From JAWWPY01 sp964412845 (lineage in GTDB: Bacteria; Actinomycetota; Actinomycetes; Streptosporangiales; Streptosporangiaceae), in the NCBI GenBank assembly GCA_964412845.1, contig CAYPQM010000142.1:1-18750 (forward strand): a stretch of DNA of 18,750 nt, given 5' to 3'. The notes under the pieces are model-generated. The model saw nothing but the letters and a program-made list of their open reading frames with translations, was not told where the DNA came from and searched no databases. Each line of letters begins with the position of its first letter. The first letter of the stretch is position 1. Both the position numbers and the translations under genes were made by a program. Below, in pieces: positions 1 to 7,302 of the stretch.

Positions 1-897
1 CGCCGATGCGGCCCGGGGCGCGCCCCGTTCGGCGGCCCCGGCGTAGCACTGACCGCTGCCCCCTAGTGTCATGCTGATGTGCCACCGGGTTCCGCCCGTC
101 CGGCCGGAGACGATCACGGCCGACGCGTCCGAGCCGCCCACGATCTCCATGTCGTCCCAGACGCCGCTGGCGAGGGCCCCGGGCTGATACGGGTGGAGCC
201 TGAAGATACCCGGCGGCGTACTGAACACGGAGGTGATCCCGCGCTGGCCCGCTGAGTAAGCCACGATCTTCGTGGCACCAGCCTCCAGGTAGGCGAATCC
301 GGCCAGCCGGAATCGCTGGCCGCAGCGGCTGACGGTCACCGGGTGGACGAGGAGCCTGAGGCCGCCGCTCAGGGTGGCGACGAGCCGGGTCACCCCGGTG
401 CCGACCTGGACGAACGCGGAACCGGTGCCCGGCCGGCCGGGCATCTCCGTCAGGAACGCCACGTTGCCGATGGCAAGCGGAGACGGCGTGGGCGCGCCGA
501 GAATGTCGCCGTCATGACCGTTCAGCATGACCGCGGGCAGGCACCATGGCGCTGGGCCGGCGATGTTCGCGACCGCCAGTTTCCACGGCTTCCCGTCGGC
601 GGTGCCGGAGGCGAAGACGCCGCCCGGGGCGCCGGGATCCGGCTCGTTCAGCGTGACACTGTGCCCGGAGGCCACCGGGGGGGCGTGCCGCCGGGACGCG
701 CCCGGGCCCTGCGCCCATGTCGCCACCGCGACCACCGCCGCGAGGGCCGCCGCACCGGACACGGTGCTGGCGCGGCGCCGCGTGCGGATCGTCTTCCCGC
801 GTCTCCGGACGGCGTTGGCCGGCAGCGGCCCGGCCTCGAACGCGCCGATCACCTCGTGCAACCGCTCCCGCAGGACCTGCTCGTCGGTGCTGTTCAC
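1..897 (-). CDS. Membrane-anchored partner of the ECF sigma factor (partial)
   Basis: The reading frame is open from a GTG at 897 to the left edge (299 codons seen, no stop), so the C-terminus is missing. GGGGAGG lies just upstream of the GTG. The first ~40 residues are charged and probably cytoplasmic, ending in an Arg/Lys-rich stretch (RRRGKTIRTRRR). One hydrophobic segment follows at about residues 43-60 (GAAALAAVVAVATWA), then a long, mostly polar domain that would lie outside the membrane. It sits 34 bp downstream of the sigma factor gene on the same strand, the usual position of an anti-sigma or sigma-associated membrane protein. I see no clear zinc-binding anti-sigma motif, so the anti-sigma role is inferred from position and topology only. 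The product family is not recognised. Confidence 0.7.
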   Translation of the reverse strand, partial: MNSTDEQVLRERLHEVIGAFEAGPLPANAVRRRGKTIRTRRRASTVSGAAALAAVVAVATWAQGPGASRRHAPPVASGHSVTLNEPDPGAPGGVFASGTADGKPWKLAVANIAGPAPWCLPAVMLNGHDGDILGAPTPSPLAIGNVAFLTEMPGRPGTGSAFVQVGTGVTRLVATLSGGLRLLVHPVTVSRCGQRFRLAGFAYLEAGATKIVAYSAGQRGITSVFSTPPGIFRLHPYQPGALASGVWDDMEIVGGSDASAVIVSGRTGGTRWHISMTLGGSGQCYAGAAERGAPRAASA

Positions 898-931
898 TGG
901 CTGCCTCCCCGCGCCGTCCTGGCCTGCGCTG

Positions 932-1441
932 TCACCGGGTGTTCCCCTCCAGCAGAGTCGTGCTGCCGCGGAGCTTGGCGATGGCCCGCGACGCCTGGCT
1001 GCGCACGGTGCCCGCGGAGCAGCCGAGCACAGCAGCCACCTGCGCGTCGCTCAGGTCCTCCCAGTAGCGGAGCACGACGATCGCGCGCTGGCGCGGCGGC
1101 AGTTCGCGGAGCGCGGCCAGCAGCGCCGCCCGGTCGCCGACCCGGTCGGCTGGGTCAGCCGTCCCGGTGTCCGGGAACTCGGCCAGCTCATGCAGGCTCT
1201 CGGGCACCCGGCGGCGGCGGAAGCGGCGCTTGCTCGCGTTGATGAGGATGCGGCGCACATACGCATCGGGGTCGTCGGCGCGGCTGACCCGCCACCACGC
1301 CGCGTACGCGCTGGCCAGGGCGCTCTGTGCGAGGTCCTCGGCCAGCCAGCGGTCGCCGGTCAGGCCGTAAGCCAGCCGGACCAGGCCGGGCCAGCGGCCG
1401 GCCATGAACTGGTCGAAGTCTTGCTGGTCCCGGGCATCCAT
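932..1441 (-). CDS. SigE-family ECF RNA polymerase sigma factor
   Basis: The product is 169 aa, the usual size for the actinobacterial SigE-family group of ECF sigma factors. Region 2 is recognisable near residues 12-70 (LVRLAYGLTGDRWLAEDLAQ and AYVRRILINASKRR). Region 4 is near residues 110-160, with LPPRQRAIVVLRYWEDLSD followed by the helix-turn-helix VAAVLGCSAGTVRSQASRA. I chose the ATG at 1441 because GGGAG lies at normal spacing before it. An in-frame ATG 19 codons earlier (1498) adds residues atypical of the family. The downstream gene at 897 is probably co-transcribed and may control its activity. It is divergent from the pca/lig cluster, sharing a 171-bp intergenic region, but nothing ties it functionally to aromatic catabolism. 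Confidence 0.9.
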   Translation of the reverse strand: MDARDQQDFDQFMAGRWPGLVRLAYGLTGDRWLAEDLAQSALASAYAAWWRVSRADDPDAYVRRILINASKRRFRRRRVPESLHELAEFPDTGTADPADRVGDRAALLAALRELPPRQRAIVVLRYWEDLSDAQVAAVLGCSAGTVRSQASRAIAKLRGSTTLLEGNTR

Positions 1442-1519
1442 GCTGTCTCCCGCCGCTCCCAGGATCGCGGGCTGCCGTGTCACATCACATATGAGCACCG
1501 CAGGCGAGCCGGGCGCTGC

Positions 1520-1550
1520 ATGACGAGCGGAATTCGGTGCGGGCTATCGT
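1520..1550 (+). promoter_or_regulatory. Candidate housekeeping-type promoter for pcaB
   Basis: In the 171-bp divergent gap upstream of pcaB, ATGACG (1520-1525, a TTGACA-like -35) and TATCGT (1545-1550, fitting TAnnnT) are separated by 19 bp, slightly longer than ideal. A start near 1557 would leave a leader of about 55 nt before the GTG. This rests on pattern reading only. I found no convincing operator palindrome in this gap. Confidence 0.25.
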
Positions 1551-1612
1551 GGACCGGGCGCGGGGCCGCTGCTGCGCCCGGAGGACATATCACTCGGCAT
1601 AGGAGCAGGGCG

Positions 1613-2989
1613 GTGCGCACTGACCAGGGGCTCTTCTCCGGAATCTTCGGCCGAGGCGGCGTGGATACCGGGGATCAGGCGTGGCTCCAGGCCATGCTGG
1701 ACACGGAGGCTGGACTGGCCCGGGCCCTGGAGCGGGCGGGCCTGGCCGAGCCGGGAGCCGGAGCCGCGGTGACCGCCGCCGCGCAGGCGGATGCGTTCGA
1801 CGTGGCGGAACTGGGCCGGCAGGCGGCGCTCACCGGCAACCCGGTGCCAGCCCTGGTCCGGGAGCTGAGCGCGATGCTGCCGCGGGCGGCGGCCGGTGCC
1901 GTGCACCATGGCGCGACCAGCCAGGACATCATTGACACCGCGGCGATGCTGCTGGCCAGGCAGGCGCTGTCCGCGATGGCGGCCGACCTGTCCGTCGCCG
2001 CGTCCGGCGCCGCGGGTCTCGCGGCCGCCCACCGGGACACCGTGATGATCGGCCGTACGCTGCTCCAGCAGGCGGTGCCCATCACCTTCGGGCTGGTCGC
2101 GGCCGGCTGGCTGACCGGCCTGGACGACGCGCGCCAGGCACTGTCCCGGGTCCGCGCGGAGCGCCTGGCGGTCCAGTTCGGCGGCGCCGCGGGCACTCTC
2201 GCCTCGCTGGGCGGCGCGGGCCGCCAGGTGGCCGCGCTGCTCGCTGACGAACTCGGGCTCACCCGGCCGGTGCTGCCGTGGCATACCGACCGGCTGCGGG
2301 TGCTTGACCTGGCCGGGGCCTGCGCCGGGGCCGCCGGTGCCCTGGGCAAGGTCGCCCGGGACATCACCCTGCTCGCGCAGTCCGAGGTGGCCGAGGTTCG
2401 TGAGGGCGATGGCCAGGGCGGGGCGCGGGGCGGCTCCTCCGCCATGCCGCATAAGCGCAACCCGGTCGGCGCGGTCGCCCTGCTCGGCTGCACCCGCCAG
2501 GTGCCCGGGCTGCTCGCCAGCCTGGCCGCCGCTGCCGAGCAGGAGCATCAGCGTGCCGCAGGCGCGTGGCACGCGGAGTGGCAGCCGCTCGGCGACCTGC
2601 TCAGGCTCGCCGGCTCGGCCGCGTCCTGGGGCGCGGAACTCCTGGCTGGCCTGGAGGTGGACCCGGCCAGAATGCGCCGGAACCTCGACGCCACCCGCGG
2701 GCTGCCGATGGCCGAGCAGGTGGCCTCGCTGCTCGGGCCTGCCCTGGGCCGGATCGCGGCGCACGACCTGGTGGCCCAGGCCAGTGCGCGGGCCGCCGGG
2801 GCCGGGCTGGACCTGCGCGCCGCCCTGCTGGACTCCGCGGAGGTCAGGCAGCGGCTCGATGAGGCCGGGATCACCGCCAGGCAGATCGAGTCCGCCCTGG
2901 ACCCGGCCGGTTACCTGGGCTCGGCAGGCGAGTTCGTGGACGCGGCCCTGGCCGCGCACGCCGCGGCCGAGACCCGGCTCGTGCCCTGA
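1613..2989 (+). CDS. pcaB: 3-carboxy-cis,cis-muconate cycloisomerase (PcaB)
   Basis: PcaB lactonises 3-carboxy-cis,cis-muconate, the product of PcaHG, to 4-carboxymuconolactone in the cytoplasm. The 458-aa product belongs to the fumarase/aspartase superfamily. The superfamily signature GSSAMPHKRNP lies at about residues 273-283, and an upstream conserved block reads HHGATSQDIIDTA. The length matches PcaB (about 450 aa). The start is the GTG at 1613, preceded by AGGAG at 1601-1605 with 7-nt spacing. The frame stays open about 1 kb further upstream, but that region overlaps the antisense sigma factor gene and has no family similarity. Adenylosuccinate lyase shares the signature, but the pca neighbours (pcaC 44 bp downstream, then pcaIJHG) settle the assignment. 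Confidence 0.93.
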   Translation: MRTDQGLFSGIFGRGGVDTGDQAWLQAMLDTEAGLARALERAGLAEPGAGAAVTAAAQADAFDVAELGRQAALTGNPVPALVRELSAMLPRAAAGAVHHGATSQDIIDTAAMLLARQALSAMAADLSVAASGAAGLAAAHRDTVMIGRTLLQQAVPITFGLVAAGWLTGLDDARQALSRVRAERLAVQFGGAAGTLASLGGAGRQVAALLADELGLTRPVLPWHTDRLRVLDLAGACAGAAGALGKVARDITLLAQSEVAEVREGDGQGGARGGSSAMPHKRNPVGAVALLGCTRQVPGLLASLAAAAEQEHQRAAGAWHAEWQPLGDLLRLAGSAASWGAELLAGLEVDPARMRRNLDATRGLPMAEQVASLLGPALGRIAAHDLVAQASARAAGAGLDLRAALLDSAEVRQRLDEAGITARQIESALDPAGYLGSAGEFVDAALAAHAAAETRLVP

Positions 2990-3033
2990 CCGTGCCGAAC
3001 AATGTGCCCGAAGCGATCATGGGAGGAACAACG

Positions 3034-3411
3034 ATGGATGACACCGAGCGTGCCGTGCAGGGGATGTCGGTCCGCCGCGAGGTACTGGGCGACGCGCACG
3101 TCGATCGCGCCGTGGCTGGCACGACCCCGCTCACCGCGCCGTTCCAGGACTTCATCACCCGGTACGCGTGGGGCGAGATCTGGGCCAGGCCGGGGTTGTC
3201 CCGGGCGGAGCGGAGCATCGTTACGCTGACCGCCCTGGTCGTGCTCCGGCAGGACGAGGAGCTTGCCATGCACCTGCGGGCCGCGGTGCGTAACGGGCTC
3301 ACCCCGGGGCAGATCCAGGAGGTGCTGCTCCAGGTCGCTGTCTATGCCGGGGTCCCGGCGGCCAACCGCGCTTTCGCAATAGCGCAGAGTGTCCTCGCGG
3401 AGGGCACCTGA
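3034..3411 (+). CDS. pcaC: 4-carboxymuconolactone decarboxylase (PcaC)
   Basis: PcaC decarboxylates 4-carboxymuconolactone to 3-oxoadipate enol-lactone. The 125-aa product carries the carboxymuconolactone decarboxylase fold. ARPGLSRAERSIVTLTALVV is followed by the family block ELAMHLRAAVRNGLTPGQIQ and by VAVYAGVPAANRAF. It lacks the CxxC of AhpD-type relatives, consistent with a true decarboxylase. The ATG at 3034 is preceded by GGGAGGA with 8-nt spacing; an in-frame codon at 2992 has no ribosome binding site. PcaC stands alone here, whereas many actinomycetes carry a PcaD-PcaC fusion (PcaL). The separate pcaD is about 9 kb downstream. Confidence 0.92.
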   Translation: MDDTERAVQGMSVRREVLGDAHVDRAVAGTTPLTAPFQDFITRYAWGEIWARPGLSRAERSIVTLTALVVLRQDEELAMHLRAAVRNGLTPGQIQEVLLQVAVYAGVPAANRAFAIAQSVLAEGT

Positions 3412-3510
3412 ACGACCCTCAGCAGATGTCCGTATTACGAACGACTGTACTTATTGCGACCAAATCGTCAATATGGTCTCGTTACACGCGGCCCAGAGGG
3501 CAGGAGGGGA
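3412..3510 (+). promoter_or_regulatory. AT-rich pcaC-pcaI spacer with imperfect palindrome
   Basis: This is the largest gap inside the catabolic cluster (99 bp) and is visibly richer in A and T than its surroundings between about 3428 and 3480. It contains GTCCGTA-T-TACGAAC at 3428-3442, a 7-1-7 inverted repeat with one mismatch, the sort of site bound by a dimeric regulator. A second, looser inverted pair (ATTGCGA...TCGTCAAT) lies at about 3453-3472. I could not fix a convincing -35/-10 pair. An internal promoter and operator for pcaIJHG and the genes beyond is an inference. Confidence 0.4.
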
Positions 3511-4383
3511 ATGGCCGAGATCGTCTCGCTCGCCGACGCTGTCGCCCGGACTATCCACGATGGCGACGCGGTGGCCATGGAGGGCTTCACGCACCTCATC
3601 CCGTTCGCCGCCGGGCGGGAGGTGATCAGGCAGCGGCGGCGTGACCTGACCCTGATCAGGATGACCCCAGACGTCATTTACGACCAGCTGATCGGGGCCG
3701 GCTGCGCCAGCAAGCTCATCTTCTCCTGGGGCGGCAATCCGGGCGTCGGATCGCTGCACAGGTTCCGTGACGCGGTGGAGAACGCGTGGCCGGGCCCGCT
3801 GCAACTGGAGGAGCACAGCCACGGGGGCATGGCCAACCGGTACGCGGCCGGGGCGTCTGGCGTGCCGTTCGCAGTCCTGCGCGGGTACAGCGGCACCGGC
3901 CTTGAGGGCCTGCCCGGGCTGGACGGCAACCCGGCCGTCCGCCCGATCACCTGCCCGTTCACCGGGGAGAAGCTGACCGCCGTGGCCGCGCTCCGGCCCG
4001 ATGTGGCGGTGATCCACGCGCAGCGCGCCGACCGGGCGGGGAACGTGCAGTTCTGGGGGATCACCGGCGTGCAGAAGGAAGCCGCCCTGGGCGCCCAGCG
4101 GTCGGTCGTTACCGTCGAGGAGATCGTCGACACGCTCGGGCCCCAGCCGGGAGCGGTCGTGCTGCCGTCCTGGACAGTTGATTACGTGGCCGAGGTGCCC
4201 GGGGGAGCGCACCCGTCCTACGCGCTCGGCTACTCGGCCCGTGACAATGACTTCTACCTGGCGTGGGACGAGATCAGCCGGGACCGGGAACGGTTCGCGC
4301 GCTGGCTGGACACGGATGTGTTCGGGGTGAGCCCGGGCAGCCTGGCAGGCACTGGGACCGGCGAGGGAGGATGTGGGGCATGA
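3511..4383 (+). CDS. pcaI: 3-oxoadipate CoA-transferase, subunit A (CatI/GctA-type)
   Basis: With subunit B this would transfer CoA from succinyl-CoA to 3-oxoadipate. The 290-aa product belongs to family I CoA-transferases of the CatI/glutaconate CoA-transferase type: DGDAVAMEGFTHLIPFAAGRE near the N-terminus, a SWGGNPGVGS glycine-rich loop near residue 75, and DRAGNVQFWG near 180. It is clearly longer than classical PcaI (about 230 aa). The ATG at 3511 follows AGGAGGGG directly and begins MAEIVSL, as in the family. The stop overlaps the next start (ATGA at 4380-4383). The related IpdA of steroid catabolism is the main alternative; the pca context favours 3-oxoadipate. The symbol is given by pathway role. 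Confidence 0.82.
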   Translation: MAEIVSLADAVARTIHDGDAVAMEGFTHLIPFAAGREVIRQRRRDLTLIRMTPDVIYDQLIGAGCASKLIFSWGGNPGVGSLHRFRDAVENAWPGPLQLEEHSHGGMANRYAAGASGVPFAVLRGYSGTGLEGLPGLDGNPAVRPITCPFTGEKLTAVAALRPDVAVIHAQRADRAGNVQFWGITGVQKEAALGAQRSVVTVEEIVDTLGPQPGAVVLPSWTVDYVAEVPGGAHPSYALGYSARDNDFYLAWDEISRDRERFARWLDTDVFGVSPGSLAGTGTGEGGCGA

Positions 4384-5201
4384 ATGCCACAGGCCCGCCG
4401 GGCGCGGCGCCGGCCGCAGTCGCGGAACCGGCCTCGTACACGGCTGACGAGATGATGACGGCCTGCGCGGCGCGTGCTCTGCAGGATGGCATGGCCTGCT
4501 TCGTGGGCATCGGGCTGCCCAGCGCGGCGGCCAACCTGGCCCGGGCCACGCATGCCCCGAATCTGGTCCTTATCTACGAGTCGGGCACCATCGGGGCCAA
4601 GCCGGACCGGCTCCCCCTGTCCATCGGCGACGGAATTCTGGCCGAGACCGCGGACGCGGTGGTGAGCGTGCCCGAGATCTTCAACTACTGGCTGCAGCCG
4701 GGCCGGATAGGCATCGGGTTCCTCGGTGCCGCGCAGATCGACAAGTTCGGCAACATCAACACGACCGTCATCGGCGAGACCTACGCCTCGCCGAAAGTGC
4801 GGCTGCCAGGGGCAGGTGGCGCACCTGAGATCGCCGCGTCCTGCCGTGAGGTGATCGTGGTCATGCGGCAGACCCGCCGGTCCTTTGTGCAGCGGGTGGA
4901 CTTCGTCACGTCCGTGGGCTACGGGGACGGCCCTGGCCAGCGGGAGCGTCTCGGGCTGACCGGGGCGGGACCGCGGAAGGTGATCACCGATCTCGGCGTC
5001 CTGGAGCCGGATCCGGCCACCTGCGAGCTCACCCTGACCGGGGTGTACCCGGGTGTCTCCGCGGCCGACGTCAGCGCCCGGACCGGCTGGGACCTGGCTG
5101 TCTCCGGTTCCCTCGCGATGATCGAGCCACCGTCGCCAGCCGAACTGGCCGCTTTGCGCGGGCTCCAGGCGATCACCCATGGCAGCGAAGGAGCAACTTG
5201 A
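4380..5201 (+). CDS. pcaJ: 3-oxoadipate CoA-transferase, subunit B (CatJ/GctB-type)
   Basis: This 273-aa subunit should carry the catalytic glutamate that forms the enzyme-CoA thioester. It is most likely Glu67 in IYESGTIGAKPDRLPLSIGD, the position of the active glutamate in GctB-type subunits. Downstream, VPEIFNYWLQPGRIGIGFLG and DKFGNINTTVIG are typical of the family. The start at 4380 overlaps the pcaI stop, with GAGGGAGG 9 nt upstream. A closer in-frame ATG at 4371 abuts that Shine-Dalgarno sequence and is less likely. The gene ends in TGATG, shared with pcaH. A 20-residue Ala/Pro-rich N-terminal extension precedes the conserved domain. Specificity for 3-oxoadipate is inferred from the neighbours. 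Confidence 0.82.
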   Translation: MNATGPPGAAPAAVAEPASYTADEMMTACAARALQDGMACFVGIGLPSAAANLARATHAPNLVLIYESGTIGAKPDRLPLSIGDGILAETADAVVSVPEIFNYWLQPGRIGIGFLGAAQIDKFGNINTTVIGETYASPKVRLPGAGGAPEIAASCREVIVVMRQTRRSFVQRVDFVTSVGYGDGPGQRERLGLTGAGPRKVITDLGVLEPDPATCELTLTGVYPGVSAADVSARTGWDLAVSGSLAMIEPPSPAELAALRGLQAITHGSEGAT

Positions 5202-5944
5202 TGGCCACTCAGATTCCGCTGGTCCAGGGGTTCACGCTGCCGTCGTACGAGCGGCCACGCGGGCTGCATCCGCCGCTGGACTTCCCGGGGTACCGGGCGA
5301 CCGAGCTGCGCGCACCGGGCCGGCCGCTGGTGGCACTGCCGCACCGGCTGACCGAGATCACTGGCCCGCTGCTCGGTGCGGAACGGGTGACACCCGCGGA
5401 CGCTGACCTGACCACCCAGCACGCGGGTGAGCCGCTCGGCGAGCGGATTATCGTCACCGGGCGGCTGCTCGACGGCGCCGGGCGGCCGGTTCCCGGAACG
5501 CTGATCGAGATCTGGCAGGCCAACGCGGCCGGCCGGTACAAGCACGCGGTGGACAACCACCCGGCGCCGCTGGATCCCAACTTCTCCGGGGCCGGCCGGT
5601 GCATGACCGACGCCGAGGGCAGGTACCGGTTCATCACCATCAAGCCGGGCGCCTACCCGTGGCGCAACCACCCGAACGCCTGGCGGCCCGCGCACATCCA
5701 CTTCTCCATGCTCGGCCGGGCATTCCCGCAACGCCTGGTCACCCAGATGTACTTCCCCGGGGATCCACTGTTCAGTCAGGACCCGATCTTCAACGCGATT
5801 CCCGACCCGAAGGCCCGTCAGCGCCTGATCGCCCGGTTCGATCTCGGGCTGACCCAGCCGGGCTGGGCCCTGGGTTTCGAGTGGGACATCGTGCTGCGCG
5901 GGTCCGCGGCGACCGCGGCGGAGCGGGCGGAGGACCACCGGTGA
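5201..5944 (+). CDS. pcaH: Protocatechuate 3,4-dioxygenase beta subunit (PcaH)
   Basis: PcaH is the iron-bearing subunit of the intradiol dioxygenase that cleaves protocatechuate between C3 and C4. The 247-aa product has all four expected non-haem Fe(III) ligands: Tyr113 (GRYKH), Tyr152 (GAYPW), and His165 and His167 (PAHIHFS). The N-terminal region before the beta-sandwich (YERPRGLHPPLDFPGYRATE) and the IEIWQANAAGRY block are characteristic of the beta subunit. The start ATG at 5201 overlaps the pcaJ stop (TGATG), with GAAGGAG just upstream. The stop overlaps the pcaG start. It is the first enzyme of the ortho route encoded here. Confidence 0.96.
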   Translation: MATQIPLVQGFTLPSYERPRGLHPPLDFPGYRATELRAPGRPLVALPHRLTEITGPLLGAERVTPADADLTTQHAGEPLGERIIVTGRLLDGAGRPVPGTLIEIWQANAAGRYKHAVDNHPAPLDPNFSGAGRCMTDAEGRYRFITIKPGAYPWRNHPNAWRPAHIHFSMLGRAFPQRLVTQMYFPGDPLFSQDPIFNAIPDPKARQRLIARFDLGLTQPGWALGFEWDIVLRGSAATAAERAEDHR

Positions 5945-6540
5945 GCGGCGGGCTGACACCTTCCCAGACGGTGGGCCCGTTCCTCGCGATCGGCCTGCCG
6001 TGGGCGGACGGCCCCTTCGTGGTGCCCGAGGGCACGCCGGGCGCGATCGAGATCACCGGCCGGGTGCTGGACGGCGCGGGCGAACCGGTGCCGGACGGCA
6101 TGATCGAGACCTGGCAGGCTGACCCGGATGGCCGGTTCACCCATCCCGACGATCCGCGCGGTGCGCCGGAGCCGGACGGGGCCGCCTTCCGTGGTTTCGG
6201 CCGCTGTGCGACCGCCCCGGACGGGGGCTACCGCATTGTCACGCTGCGGCCGGGGCGGCTGCCCGCCGTGCAGGGGGAAGGGGAGGTGGGCGGGGGGACC
6301 GAGGCGCCGCACCTGGATGTGTCCGTGTTCGCCCGGGGCCTGTTCGACCGGGTGGTCACCCGGATCTACTTCTCCGACGAGCCTGCGGCGAACGAGGCCG
6401 ATCCGGTGCTGGCCTCGATCGCGGACCCCGACCGCCGCGCCACCCTGGTGGCCGCCGCGGTGACCGGCGACCCGCCGGGCCGGTTCCGGTTCGACATCCG
6501 GCTGCAGGGTGCGCGGGAGACGGTTTTCTTCGATGTCTGA
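5941..6540 (+). CDS. pcaG: Protocatechuate 3,4-dioxygenase alpha subunit (PcaG)
   Basis: PcaG pairs with PcaH to form the intradiol dioxygenase protomer. The 199-aa product begins VSGGLTPSQTVGPFLAIGLP, the alpha-subunit N-terminus that contributes to the active site. It shares the beta-sandwich core (IETWQADPDGRF; APHLDVSVFARGL) but lacks the His-x-His iron pair, as expected for the non-catalytic subunit. The GTG start at 5941 overlaps the pcaH stop (GTGA), with a GGCGGAGG Shine-Dalgarno inside pcaH. A 72-bp leader separates it from ligK, where the cluster switches to the 4,5-cleavage pathway. Confidence 0.95.
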   Translation: MSGGLTPSQTVGPFLAIGLPWADGPFVVPEGTPGAIEITGRVLDGAGEPVPDGMIETWQADPDGRFTHPDDPRGAPEPDGAAFRGFGRCATAPDGGYRIVTLRPGRLPAVQGEGEVGGGTEAPHLDVSVFARGLFDRVVTRIYFSDEPAANEADPVLASIADPDRRATLVAAAVTGDPPGRFRFDIRLQGARETVFFDV

Positions 6541-6564
6541 GCCGGTACCTCTGGGGCCTTCGCG

Positions 6565-6601
6565 TCTCAGGACGCTCCCAGTCCAGACCATTTGCCTGAG
6601 A
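6565..6601 (+). promoter_or_regulatory. Leader hairpin abutting the ligK ribosome binding site
   Basis: TCTCAGG (6565-6571) and CCTGAGA (6595-6601) form a perfect 7-bp inverted repeat with a 23-nt loop in the 72-bp pcaG-ligK spacer. The right arm runs into the ligK Shine-Dalgarno AGGAG (6601-6605), so pairing would partly mask it. This could tune translation of the lig block or mark a transcript boundary. There is no U-tract, so an ordinary intrinsic terminator is unlikely. The stem is short enough to occur by chance. Confidence 0.3.
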
Positions 6602-6612
6602 GGAGCATTCAC

Positions 6613-7302
6613 GTGCCGCTAGTGGTACGGAACACCCTTCGAACCGATCTCGCGGTCGTCGACGGCCTGGCGCATGCCGGGGTGGCGACGGTGCACGAGG
6701 CCCAGGGCCGCACCGGGCTGCTGCGCAGCGACATCCGCCCGATCTTCCGGCCTGCGCGGGTCGCCGGCAACGCGCTGACCTGCGAGGTCGCCCCGGGCGA
6801 CAACTGGTCGATCCACGTCGCCGTGGAGCAGGCGCAGCCCGGCGACCTCCTCGTGGTCACCCCCACGAGCCCGTGCGAGGACGGGTACGTGGGGGACCTG
6901 CTCGCCGCGAGCCTGCAGGCGCACGGCGTCAGGGGGGTCGTCATCGACGCCGGCGTTCGTGACACCGCGACTCTGACGGAGATGGGCTTCCCGGTCTGGT
7001 CGAAGGCGATCTCCGCCCAGGGCACGGTGAAGGAGACGCCCGGGAACGTGCAGACCCCCATCGTCTGTGCCGGCGCGTATATCCGGCCGGGTGATGTGCT
7101 CGTCGCCGACGACGACGGAGTCGTGGTCGTGCTGCGCGAGCAGGCCGCGACGGTGCTCGAGGCGGCCCAGAAACGAGAGGCCAATGAGGCGGCCAAACGA
7201 CCCCGGCTGGCCGCCGGCGAACTCGGCCTCGACCTCTACGACATGCGCGGCCGGCTCGCCGGCCAGGGACTGCGCTACGTCGACTACGCGGACTCGCCGT
7301 GA
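6613..7302 (+). CDS. ligK: 4-carboxy-4-hydroxy-2-oxoadipate aldolase (LigK)
   Basis: LigK catalyses the last step of the 4,5-cleavage route, splitting 4-carboxy-4-hydroxy-2-oxoadipate into pyruvate and oxaloacetate. Family members also decarboxylate oxaloacetate. The 229-aa product belongs to the RraA-like class II aldolase family. The metal and substrate residues are visible: Gly94-Asp95 (VGDLLA), then Asp112, Arg116 and Asp117 in VIDAGVRD, with the spacing of the characterised HMG/CHA aldolase. The GTG at 6613 has AGGAG at 7-nt spacing and gives the usual family length. RraA, a ribonuclease E regulator of the same fold, is about 160 aa and does not fit. The stop overlaps the next gene (GTGA). 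Confidence 0.92.
   Translation: MPLVVRNTLRTDLAVVDGLAHAGVATVHEAQGRTGLLRSDIRPIFRPARVAGNALTCEVAPGDNWSIHVAVEQAQPGDLLVVTPTSPCEDGYVGDLLAASLQAHGVRGVVIDAGVRDTATLTEMGFPVWSKAISAQGTVKETPGNVQTPIVCAGAYIRPGDVLVADDDGVVVVLREQAATVLEAAQKREANEAAKRPRLAAGELGLDLYDMRGRLAGQGLRYVDYADSP

Noticed and set aside
527..1612. Long upstream extension of the pcaB reading frame (about 360 codons)
   Set aside because: It runs antisense through the sigma factor and its partner, has no PcaB similarity, and a good Shine-Dalgarno sequence marks the GTG at 1613. It is a product of high GC content.
1544..2959. 471-codon minus-strand open frame opposite pcaB
   Set aside because: Composition is Gly/Arg/Gln-rich shadow sequence with no domain, while the plus strand has a full lyase signature.
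1613..2989. Adenylosuccinate lyase or argininosuccinate lyase instead of PcaB
   Set aside because: The SSAMPHKRNP signature is shared across the superfamily, but length and immediate pcaC/pcaIJHG context fit the cycloisomerase.
3451..4212. 253-codon minus-strand open frame opposite pcaI
   Set aside because: Shadow of the CoA-transferase subunit; no ribosome binding site and no recognisable domain.
6541..6612. Glycine-riboswitch-like CCTGAGAG near ligK
   Set aside because: The spacer is only 72 bp and lacks the conserved aptamer core; the motif is explained by a simple inverted repeat.
6613..7302. RraA ribonuclease E regulator
   Set aside because: Same fold, but the protein is about 70 residues longer, keeps the aldolase Asp/Arg/Asp set and lies in the lig block.
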